A stretch of DNA of 48,174 nt from Aquibacillus albus. Its GTDB lineage: Bacteria > Bacillota > Bacilli > Bacillales > Amphibacillaceae. This document shows positions 41,775-48,174 of this stretch, in pieces. The DNA lies in contig NZ_JAFBDR010000030.1 in the NCBI RefSeq assembly GCF_016908325.1, forward strand, positions 1 to 48,174, given 5' to 3'. Position numbers and translations under genes: made by a program. Below the pieces are notes generated by a model. That model searched no databases, had not been told where the DNA came from, and saw nothing but the letters and a program-made list of their open reading frames with translations. Each line of letters starts with the position of its first letter. Position 1 is the first letter of the stretch.

Positions 41775-43214
41775 ATGTTAATTGGCTCCATTATAAATGG
41801 GGAAGAACGGAAGGAAGAAAGCAGAAATTCTATGGAGGTGGTAAGTCCATACAATGAAGAGACGGTGGCAGAATTAAAACTTGCAACAAAAAAAGATCTT
41901 GACGATGCTGTGAATTCAAGCTTTGATATATATCACTCTACCATGAAAGTCATGCCCGCGAATGAACGGGCGGATATTTTAAGAAAAGCCGCTGATTTAT
42001 TAGAAGAAAGGGTAGAGGATTTCGCAACCATTATTTGTAAAGAAGCTGGTAAACCAATTAAATATAGTCGAGGAGAAGTAAAGCGCTCCATTCAGGTACT
42101 TCGATTTTCTTCGGAATTAGCTAAAAATATTTTTGGTGAGGTTATTCCAATGGATGCGGCTGTCGGTGGAGAAAATCGAATGGGTCTTGTCAAAAGAATT
42201 CCGTTGGGAGTAGTTGGGGCTATTACACCTTTTAATTTTCCATTAAACCTTTCATTGCATAAAATTGCACCTGCGCTTGCAGCAGGGAATACTATCGTCT
42301 TTAAGCCAGCTGAAAAGACACCTGTTTCTGCCTACATGTTTGTCAAATTACTGGAAGAAGCAGGGCTCCCAAAGGGCGTAATTAATTTACTCATAGGTAC
42401 TGGAGAAGAAATTGGTGCTCCTTTAGTGAAACAAGATAAAGTTCATAAAATTTCTTTTACTGGTAGCTTAAATGTTGGGAAAAAAATTCGTGAAACAGCT
42501 GGATTTAAGAAAGTTACATTAGAACTTGGATCAAATTCACCAAATATTTTATTTGAGGATGCAGATTTGGGCTATGCTGTTAAAGAGTTAGTGAAAGGAG
42601 CATTTGCTTTTTCGGGACAAGTTTGTATTTCAGCTCAACGAATTTATGTGCAACGAAATATCTACGATAAATTTCTCGAAGATTATATTAATCAAACAAA
42701 TGCTTTGAAAATTGGGGATCCCCTTAACGAAGAGACAGATATAGGACCGATGATTAATGAAGAATCTGCTGAACGTGCAAAACTTTGGATTGACGATGCT
42801 GTTGAGAAAGGTGCAAAAGTAGAGGCAGGTGGAGACAGAAAAGGAACTATCCTTTCTCCTACCATCATGACAAACGTAGATGAGAATATGAAAATAATCG
42901 CACAAGAAGTTTTTGCACCAATTGTATCTGTCATCCCTTTTGACACAGAGGATGAAGTTATCCATTATTCCAACAATTCGATTTATGGATTGCAGGCGGG
43001 TGTCTTTACAAAAGATATCGATAGAGCATTAAGAGTTGCTGATAAATTAGAAATGGGAGGCGTATGGATTAACGAAATCTCAACCTATAGACAAGACAAC
43101 CACCCATATGGCGGTGTTAAACAAAGCGGTATCGGAAAAGAAGGAGTAAAATATGCAATCGAAGACATGACAGAAATGAAATTCATCGGAATAAAACTAA
43201 ATAACCAAGATTAA
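41775..43214 (+). CDS. Aldehyde dehydrogenase family protein
   Basis: This 479-aa NAD(P)+-dependent enzyme oxidises an aldehyde to the acid. Catalytic residues are present: Asn in ITPFNFPLNLSLHKIAPALA, Glu in KVTLELGSNSPNILFEDADL and Cys in FAFSGQVCISAQRIYVQ. FTGSLNVGKKI is the nucleotide-binding turn. The sequence is close to the lactaldehyde/GapN-like branch by its LELGSNSPN and SGQVCISAQR motifs. ATG 41775 follows GGAGG at nine bases. It forms a two-gene operon with the ThDP enzyme. Confidence 0.9.
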   Translation: MLIGSIINGEERKEESRNSMEVVSPYNEETVAELKLATKKDLDDAVNSSFDIYHSTMKVMPANERADILRKAADLLEERVEDFATIICKEAGKPIKYSRGEVKRSIQVLRFSSELAKNIFGEVIPMDAAVGGENRMGLVKRIPLGVVGAITPFNFPLNLSLHKIAPALAAGNTIVFKPAEKTPVSAYMFVKLLEEAGLPKGVINLLIGTGEEIGAPLVKQDKVHKISFTGSLNVGKKIRETAGFKKVTLELGSNSPNILFEDADLGYAVKELVKGAFAFSGQVCISAQRIYVQRNIYDKFLEDYINQTNALKIGDPLNEETDIGPMINEESAERAKLWIDDAVEKGAKVEAGGDRKGTILSPTIMTNVDENMKIIAQEVFAPIVSVIPFDTEDEVIHYSNNSIYGLQAGVFTKDIDRALRVADKLEMGGVWINEISTYRQDNHPYGGVKQSGIGKEGVKYAIEDMTEMKFIGIKLNNQD

Positions 43215-43228
43215 AGGGATCAGTTAAA

Positions 43229-43259
43229 GGGGTCTGACCCCCTTCGTGGACATTTGTCC
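43229..43259 (-). repeat. Composite palindrome family 2, copy 3
   Basis: The same two hairpins in reverse order and orientation: GGGGTCTGACCCC (43229-43241), six bases, GGACATTTGTCC (43248-43259). It begins 15 bases after the aldehyde dehydrogenase stop. A half copy GGGGTGGACAAAT follows at 43264. Confidence 0.88.
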
Positions 43260-43290
43260 GCGAGGGGTGGACAAATATAGAGAATTGATA

Positions 43291-43334
43291 AAACACACGG
43301 GAACTTAGGAAAATGAGTTTTCGTGTGTTTTTTT
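43291..43334 (+). terminator. Terminator of the ThDP enzyme / aldehyde dehydrogenase operon
   Basis: AAACACACG (43291) pairs with CGTGTGTTT (43322), followed by T4 more. The loop includes a second small pairing (GAACTTA/ TGAGTTT). Confidence 0.85.
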
Positions 43335-43380
43335 GAGTAGGAGCATAAGGTAAGTATAATAATCCGCTCAAATGAAGGAG

Positions 43381-43428
43381 TGTCAGGAACCCTGCATGGA
43401 ATAACTATCCATCAAAGGGACCTGACTG
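43381..43428. repeat. Long imperfect hairpin
   Basis: GTCAGGAACC pairs with most of GGGACCTGAC, and TGGA with TCCA inside it. It lies just beyond the yuiD stop and could serve as its 3' end. The outer arms resemble, but do not match, the family 1 palindrome. Confidence 0.5.
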
Positions 43429-43430
43429 GT

Positions 43431-43910
43431 TTAATTATTGTTGGATTTATTAATCCTTTCTATAAAATAACTAAGCATACCTATTGTAATTCCTAATACA
43501 GCACCGCCAGCCACTTCAATTGGCATGTGTCCAAGCTTCTCTTTTAATTCTTTTTCTCGTTTTTTGTAGTAAAACCCAGGGTGGTTGTCGGCTAGTTGTT
43601 CTAACTGTTCATACATATCGTTCACTGCTATAGCTGTTTCTCCAGCTTGCCATCTGATACCCATTGCATCATACATGACAATTAAACTGAAGATGCTGCT
43701 GACACCAAAATCTATCGAAGGAACACCTTTTTTCAACGCTACAAACGTAGTAAGTGACGTGACAGCAGAGGAATGAGAACTTGGCATACCACCTGAGCTA
43801 AATAGATTTTTCCAATCCCAGTTACCTGTTTCCGAGTAATGGAGTGGAACTTTTAAAAATTGAGCCGTACCTATACCTATTAAAGCAGTTGTAATCGCTC
43901 GATTTAACAT
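43431..43910 (-). CDS. yuiD: YuiD-type divergent PAP2 family membrane protein
   Basis: This 159-aa membrane protein belongs to the DUF212/divergent PAP2 group. The phosphatase-like motif is SSGGMPSSHSSAVTSLTTFV (about residues 38-57), followed by YDAMGIRWQAGETAIAVND and LGHMPIEVAGGAVLGITIGM. These match the conserved active-site histidines of acid phosphatases in part. The substrate is unknown. ATG 43910 follows AGGTGACC on the minus strand. Confidence 0.9.
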   Translation of the reverse strand: MLNRAITTALIGIGTAQFLKVPLHYSETGNWDWKNLFSSGGMPSSHSSAVTSLTTFVALKKGVPSIDFGVSSIFSLIVMYDAMGIRWQAGETAIAVNDMYEQLEQLADNHPGFYYKKREKELKEKLGHMPIEVAGGAVLGITIGMLSYFIERINKSNNN

Positions 43911-43970
43911 ATGGTCACCTCAAACTTAAGATGAGAAAAAAAGCGAGCTTTTATTCATCCTTAATCAAGA

Positions 43971-43990
43971 GGGGTCAGACCCCTTTTTTT
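43971..43990 (+). repeat. Family 2 palindrome, half copy
   Basis: GGGGTCAGACCCC followed by CTTTTTTT. The GGACAAATGTCC half is missing. The T run would make it work as a terminator on the plus strand. Confidence 0.8.
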
Positions 43991-44184
43991 CAAATCCATT
44001 TCTATTTACAATTTTAGTTAATTTGTGAATTAAGTGGAATGGATTGGGGAGATTAATATTGGGTGTTCATTTACTTGGTATACCATTTTCACTGTTCTTA
44101 TTTGTGTAGTAAGAACAAAAGCTGAGGATCCGATGGTATTTATAATGATAAGTTCATTAGTAAGTTCTATTATGGGAGGTGAAA

Positions 44185-45759
44185 ATGACTGTGTTCCTAC
44201 TATCCATTTCTATTTTGTTGATTATTACGGTATTAATTCTACTTTATATCTATTTTTTTCAGCCTATCAATAAAATAAATCAATTGAGACAGCTGTCTAC
44301 TTCTTCATCTAGACGGGTTGTTATGATTATCATCGACTCGATTATGAATAAACCGCTTCAAATTGCGATAAAAGAAGGAAAGGTACCGGCATTAGAGTTT
44401 TTCATGAACAAGGGCCGTTATTATTCTGAGATGGTAAGTAGCTATCCAACCATGTCCGTAACAATTGATAGTACATTATTAACTGGAACTTATGCTGATA
44501 AACATAAAGTCCCCGCACTGGTTTGGTATGATGAAAAAGATAAGCGTTTCATCAGTTATGGTAGTGCTCGTAAAGAAATTCAGAAGTTAGGGATGAAACA
44601 AGTTTTTAACAACAGTTTATTTCATTTAAATCACGAACATCTTAGTGGCCAAGTAAAAACAATCCATGAAGAGTTAGACGGGCAATCCGCGTCCATCAAT
44701 ACACTAGTTTATCGAGGTAACAATGATAAACGATTACAAGTACCAAGACTTTTAAACATGCTTAACTTTTTAGATAAAGAAGATTCAGTGAAAGCTCCTT
44801 ATTACTTTTCATATGGCCTTTTATCAAATCTCAAACCTAAAAATAACTACACTCATATTTGGCAAGCTTTTGGTTTTAATGACAAATTTGCAACAGCAGA
44901 ATTAAAATATTTGATAGAACAAGAAAAAATTCCATCATTTTCAATCGTTTATTTAGCGGATAATGATAAAAAGGTACATAAGAATGGTGTGGACGAAACG
45001 AAAGGGATTGAAGATGCAGATAAACAACTGCAGGAAATCCTTAATACGTATGATTCATGGGAGGAAGCGATAGAAGAAAATGTATGGATCGTAATGGGAG
45101 ACAGTGGTCAAAGTAGAATTGGAAATGATAAAGATACATCGCTCATTGATTTAAGAAAATTGCTAAGTGACTATCAAATACATCAAATAAGTGGTCCTAT
45201 CAAAGAAACAGACCAAATTGTTCTTGGTTTAAATGAACGGATGTCTTTTATTTATCTTTTAGATGAACAAATCAAAATAAAGAACCTAGCTAATAAGCTG
45301 AACAACGATGGACGAATTAATTTTATCGCATGGAAAGATGGGGAAAGGGTAATCGTTTTATCAGGAAATGAGCAGGATACTCTCTCATTTAAACCAGAAG
45401 GCAATTTTACTGATCAGTATGGCCAAACTTGGGAGCTGAAAGGGAATACGAATGCTTTGAATCTTTCAATAAATGAAGATAATCAAATAACTTATACTGA
45501 TTTTCCAGATGCTCTTGCTCGATTATACAGCTCTTTTTATTCACATTCAGGCAGGTATCTTATCGTGGATGCAAAACCAGGCTTTGAATTTGTTGGAGAA
45601 GGGTCACCAACACATCTTGGTGGAGCTAGTCACGGATCACTGTATAAGGATGATACTTATTTCCCAATGATTGTTACTGGTACTAAATTAGAACCTAAGC
45701 ATGAGCGAATGGTGGATTTAAAGAACTGGATTCTAAGAATTTTAAAGGAAGGTAACTAA
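44185..45759 (+). CDS. Membrane-anchored alkaline-phosphatase-superfamily protein (type I phosphodiesterase/nucleotide pyrophosphatase)
   Basis: This 524-aa protein has one N-terminal anchor helix (TVFLLSISILLIITVLILLY) and an extracellular alkaline-phosphatase-like domain. Asp in VVMIIIDSIMNKPL (about residue 50) and the nucleophilic Thr in SSYPTMSVTIDSTLLTGTYA (about 90-109) are the first metal site and nucleophile. VWIVMGDSGQSRIGNDKD and the final GGASHGSLYKDDTYFPMIVT supply the other metal ligands. ATG 44185 follows GGGAGGTG. It might hydrolyse phosphodiesters or lipid head groups at the cell surface. A stray fragment of another hydrolase gene begins four bases after its stop. Confidence 0.85.
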   Translation: MTVFLLSISILLIITVLILLYIYFFQPINKINQLRQLSTSSSRRVVMIIIDSIMNKPLQIAIKEGKVPALEFFMNKGRYYSEMVSSYPTMSVTIDSTLLTGTYADKHKVPALVWYDEKDKRFISYGSARKEIQKLGMKQVFNNSLFHLNHEHLSGQVKTIHEELDGQSASINTLVYRGNNDKRLQVPRLLNMLNFLDKEDSVKAPYYFSYGLLSNLKPKNNYTHIWQAFGFNDKFATAELKYLIEQEKIPSFSIVYLADNDKKVHKNGVDETKGIEDADKQLQEILNTYDSWEEAIEENVWIVMGDSGQSRIGNDKDTSLIDLRKLLSDYQIHQISGPIKETDQIVLGLNERMSFIYLLDEQIKIKNLANKLNNDGRINFIAWKDGERVIVLSGNEQDTLSFKPEGNFTDQYGQTWELKGNTNALNLSINEDNQITYTDFPDALARLYSSFYSHSGRYLIVDAKPGFEFVGEGSPTHLGGASHGSLYKDDTYFPMIVTGTKLEPKHERMVDLKNWILRILKEGN

Positions 45760-45763
45760 AAAT

Positions 45764-45877
45764 CGAGGAAGTAAAGTTTTTATCAGTGAAAAAATCGAAA
45801 TACCGGATGTCAATGTCTTCGATTCCATCCTCCTGGCCTCAGATCATTTGCCTGTAGTTTCCGCGTTATCCATTTGA
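45764..45877 (+). pseudogene. C-terminal remnant of an endonuclease/exonuclease/phosphatase (EEP) family gene
   Basis: Starting four bases after the preceding stop, a frame without its own start reads RGSKVFISEKIEIPDVNVFD and then SILLASDHLPVVSALSI, stop. SDHLPV with a following hydrophobic strand is the C-terminal catalytic motif of EEP-fold enzymes, and FISEKI matches the strand before it. The rest of that gene is absent; the sequence upstream codes for another protein in another frame. This is therefore a deletion scar. Confidence 0.75.
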
Positions 45878-46011
45878 GAATTTATAAGATACTAGTACTT
45901 TTAAAAATGTGAAAGTTTAAGAAAAATTTCATCGTTTGATATAAGGACGAATCTGTATCTTTCTATGTACTTCTCAAAATGATCTGATACTAAAAATAAT
46001 AAGGTGATGAT

Positions 46012-46929
46012 ATGAAAATATTATGTATTGATGGTGGTGGAATAAGAGGAGTTTTTGCCATTGCTATTTTACAAGCATTAGAAAAAGAATATGAAATCCC
46101 GGTCAATGAGCATTTTGATGTAGTTGCTGGTTCTAGTACAGGAGCGATTATTGCTGCATCAATTGTTTTGGAAAAACAGATGAACGACGTGATGACTTAT
46201 TATAAAAAGTACGGAAAGAAAATTTTTAAACGTCAGGCAAAGGTTGGAATTTTTAAAAGTGTATACAGTGATAGGTATTTACGTCATTTTTTTCAAAAAG
46301 CATTTGGGGAATGCACACTTTCTGACATTAAAAAACCTCTCCTTATTCCGGCGGTGGATGTTACACATGGGAAGCCATATATTTATCGTTCAAATTATGG
46401 AAATTCAGGGGAAAGTGATTTATCCATAAAACTGTGGGATGCTGTCCTTTCTTCTTGTTCAGCACCCATTTACTTTCCTCCGAACAATATTAATAACAAG
46501 TATCTATCCATTGATGGTGGGTTATGGGCAAATAATCCTTCATTAGTCGGAGTTACAGAAGCGATACACCACTTCAAAACTGAAATGAATAATATAAAAA
46601 TATTATCCCTCGGTACAGGTATACAAGCTATTGATTTTTCTATGGATAAAGATAAATATTGGGGGGTAAAGCAGTGGCTTCCTTTCCGTTTTCCATCGAT
46701 GAAAGTAACACCGAAATTATTGGATTTAGCACTTCACCTGTCATCAGAGTCAACCTCGTATCATTGCAATTTACTTCTAGGAGATAATTATCTTCGAATA
46801 AACAAGGACTTAGGTGAGGAGGTTCCCTTTGATGAATTAAAGTTTATCAATAAGCTTAGTAATTTAGGAAAACAAGCTTTTAATGAACATGAACAAGTAA
46901 TTAAAAAGTTTTTAAATGATAATAGGTAA
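46012..46929 (+). CDS. Patatin-like phospholipase
   Basis: This 305-aa protein is a patatin-type acyl hydrolase. The oxyanion loop is DGGGIRGVFAIAIL (residues 7-20), the nucleophile elbow is AGSSTGAI (Ser at about 42), and the catalytic Asp is in SIDGGLWANNPSL (about 168). It resembles the CapV-type bacterial patatins, which are used as membrane-degrading effectors in CBASS defence, but also the stand-alone lipases. No nucleotidyltransferase or other defence gene is adjacent. ATG 46012 follows AAGGTGATGAT. Confidence 0.88.
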   Translation: MKILCIDGGGIRGVFAIAILQALEKEYEIPVNEHFDVVAGSSTGAIIAASIVLEKQMNDVMTYYKKYGKKIFKRQAKVGIFKSVYSDRYLRHFFQKAFGECTLSDIKKPLLIPAVDVTHGKPYIYRSNYGNSGESDLSIKLWDAVLSSCSAPIYFPPNNINNKYLSIDGGLWANNPSLVGVTEAIHHFKTEMNNIKILSLGTGIQAIDFSMDKDKYWGVKQWLPFRFPSMKVTPKLLDLALHLSSESTSYHCNLLLGDNYLRINKDLGEEVPFDELKFINKLSNLGKQAFNEHEQVIKKFLNDNR

Positions 46930-47170
46930 ATACGTATTAACGCAATGAATGATACTTGCAGGTTTCGGTAATAGAGGAAGAGTTATTAAAGCATCTGGCC
47001 TCACTTTGAGATTCAGAGTAAATAAGAAAAACTTATTATAGGACGAGATGAATGTCGATTTTTTCAAAATATTTGTCTAACATACCATTCTTAATATTTG
47101 ATTCCACAAATTACCGGATCCATTCCTCCTGTTTATGCGGTATAATCGTGTATGGAAGGAGTGAGATTAA

Positions 47171-48022
47171 GTGTTTACTTTATACCTCTTATTTTTATCC
47201 GTTCCTATTTATTTTTTAATTAAAAAAGCTAATAACAATACGAAGGATATTGCGATTAACAATATTCAAATTAGCCAAAATAACGCAAGCCTTCAAGATC
47301 CTGTTTTAAATATTCTTCAACTTTCAGATCTACACCTTGAAAATATCTCGATCACCCCTGAACAGCTTTACAATAAATTGAAAGATAAAGATATTGATTT
47401 AATTGCACTAACTGGAGATTTCCTCGACCGTAAACGAACAATCCCTAAACTTATTCCTTATTTAGAAATTCTCAATAAGCTGAAGGCTAAGCATGGTATT
47501 TATGCCGTCCTAGGTAACCATGATTATGTTTTGCGTGGGGAAAACTTACAATTATTAAAAGAAACTTTACAACAATACAATTGCACGGTTATGCAGAATG
47601 AAAATGCTATTATTGATGTTCATGGAAGACCAGTAAATATTATAGGAATAGATGATTTTAGTACAAAACGTAGTGATTTACAAAAATCATATAAAAATAT
47701 AAATCACGGTTTAAACTTAGTATTAACCCATGATCCAAATATTGTACTAGATATGAAAGAATTTCATTTTGATTATTTGCTAGCAGGTCATTTCCATGGT
47801 GGTCAGATTTGTTACCCTAAAGCTTATCACCTAGCAAAAATGGGAAAGCTTGCAAGAATGAATATAACAAAAGGACTTCATTTACAAGATGGTAAGCCAT
47901 ACTATATCAATGAGGGACTTGGTCAAACTGGAGTAAACATTCGAGTTGGAAGTAGACCAGAAATTACATTACACCAGTTAACAGTAACATCTGAAAAAGA
48001 AATAGCATTACCTGCAATGTAA
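47171..48022 (+). CDS. Membrane-anchored metallophosphoesterase (YkuE-like)
   Basis: This 283-aa protein has an N-terminal hydrophobic segment (FTLYLLFLSVPIYFLIKK) and a calcineurin-like phosphoesterase domain. All metal motifs are present: LQLSDLHLE, ALTGDFLDRK, AVLGNHDYV, VLTHDPNIV and LLAGHFHGGQI. The start is GTG 47171, with AAGGAG ten bases upstream. Relatives act on the outer membrane face; the substrate is unknown. A terminator-like hairpin follows the stop. Confidence 0.9.
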   Translation: MFTLYLLFLSVPIYFLIKKANNNTKDIAINNIQISQNNASLQDPVLNILQLSDLHLENISITPEQLYNKLKDKDIDLIALTGDFLDRKRTIPKLIPYLEILNKLKAKHGIYAVLGNHDYVLRGENLQLLKETLQQYNCTVMQNENAIIDVHGRPVNIIGIDDFSTKRSDLQKSYKNINHGLNLVLTHDPNIVLDMKEFHFDYLLAGHFHGGQICYPKAYHLAKMGKLARMNITKGLHLQDGKPYYINEGLGQTGVNIRVGSRPEITLHQLTVTSEKEIALPAM

Positions 48023-48038
48023 AGTAAAACTCACAGAG

Positions 48039-48065
48039 CTGTCATTTGTTGACAGTCTATTTTTT
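48039..48065 (+). terminator. Terminator of the metallophosphoesterase gene
   Basis: CTGTC pairs with GACAG over ATTTGTT, then TCTATTTTTT. The stem is short (5-6 bp) but the T run is good. Confidence 0.6.
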
Positions 48066-48101
48066 GCAAATTTTTCCCAAAAGGGGTCAGTAAGCTTACC
48101 C

Positions 48102-48174
48102 CTGTCAAGTAGACACATAAGGTTTGGGGTCATGCTGCCAATTTACTTTTATATTGAACTGGAGCTGATGATCC
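48102..48174 (-). mobile_element. Left part of an IS3-like insertion sequence (truncated by the window)
   Basis: The stretch from about 48102 includes the putative terminal sequence TGTCAAGTAGACACATAAGG and the transposase C-terminus. The opposite end is outside the window, so the boundary is approximate. A degenerate palindrome, GGGGTCAGTAAGCTTACCCC (48083-48102), ends where the element seems to start. Confidence 0.45.
48130..48174 (-). CDS. IS3-family transposase, C-terminal end only (runs off the window)
   Basis: Read from the right edge on the minus strand, the last 14 codons give SSAPVQYKSKLAA and a stop. The form SPVQYR near the end is the typical C-terminus of IS3-family OrfB transposases. 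The sequence TGTCAAGTAGACAC (about 48103-48116) 14 bases beyond the stop codon is the probable left end of the element. Only the end of the gene is visible. Confidence 0.6.
   Translation of the reverse strand, partial: GSSAPVQYKSKLAA

Noticed and set aside
44034-44273. Hydrophobic 79-codon frame before the phosphodiesterase gene, with a second short frame shifted by one base.
   Set aside because: GGGGAG is present but no standard start follows it in frame. It could be a frameshifted small membrane gene, but I recognise no family and it overlaps the next gene.
46012-46929. A CBASS or other anti-phage island around the patatin gene.
   Set aside because: No CD-NTase, ubiquitin-like, nuclease or helicase gene is within reach; the neighbours are ordinary hydrolases.
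1-48174. CRISPR arrays, tRNA and rRNA genes, prophage genes.
   Set aside because: None seen. The repeats present are dispersed palindromes, without regular spacers.

Overview
The window is chromosomal DNA of a low-GC, spore-forming member of the Bacillaceae, probably a moderately halotolerant one in the Oceanobacillus/Virgibacillus/Ornithinibacillus neighbourhood. The evidence is AT-rich coding sequence, strong AGGAGG-type Shine-Dalgarno sites, Bacillus-type PhoP boxes, a YheC/D-type spore-associated gene, ectoine hydroxylase (EctD), an NhaC antiporter and dispersed palindromes of a kind common in bacilli. The genus is an inference; no rRNA or tRNA gene is present.

Layout. 1-1350: a REP-associated tyrosine transposase (RAYT) gene between two copies of a 19-bp palindrome. 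1414-4421: iron-dependent alcohol dehydrogenase, a short YheC/D-like ATP-grasp gene (minus strand) and an atypical SDR. 4430-4583: two further copies of the RAYT-linked palindrome around a terminator. 4584-17928: a large phosphonate island. It has the phnDCE1E2 transporter operon and a C-P lyase operon, phnF-G-H-I-J-K then phnM, a hexapeptide acetyltransferase, phnL, a GNAT (PhnO-like) and a PHP-domain phosphoesterase. Each of the two operons is preceded by a run of TTAACA-like repeats every 10-11 bp (PhoP boxes). phnN and phnP are absent, and the PHP protein probably replaces them. About 700 bp of repeat elements separate phnK from phnM.

18133-25501: unlinked metabolic and stress genes (SelO/YdiU, NhaC, a Bcr/CflA-type MFS pump, MarR, an NamA-type ene-reductase, a DJ-1/PfpI protein). 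25716-33073: the most interesting region. After a consensus sigma-A promoter and a DUF5317 membrane gene there are two c-di-GMP-I (GEMM) riboswitches. The first precedes an unannotated 26-codon ORF and a 702-aa membrane protein that joins an HD-GYP c-di-GMP phosphodiesterase to a C-terminal RsbT-like HATPase. The second, with its own terminator, precedes an RsbV-like STAS protein, an RsbU/SpoIIE-like PP2C phosphatase, a Jag_N-FapA (DUF342) protein and a second STAS protein. Together these look like a partner-switching pathway that is physically and transcriptionally tied to c-di-GMP.

33186-48174: mostly single genes: CBO0543-type membrane protein, LarE, aldo/keto reductase, EctD, a 2-hydroxyacid dehydrogenase, a CobA-HemD fusion, a two-gene TPP-enzyme/aldehyde dehydrogenase operon, YuiD, an anchored alkaline-phosphatase-superfamily protein followed by the last 37 codons of a lost EEP-family gene, a patatin-like phospholipase, a metallophosphoesterase, and at the right edge the C-terminal codons of an IS3-family transposase. 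A second palindrome family, a GGACAAATGTCC hairpin plus a GGGGTCAGACCCC hairpin six bases apart, occurs complete three times here and once as a half element.
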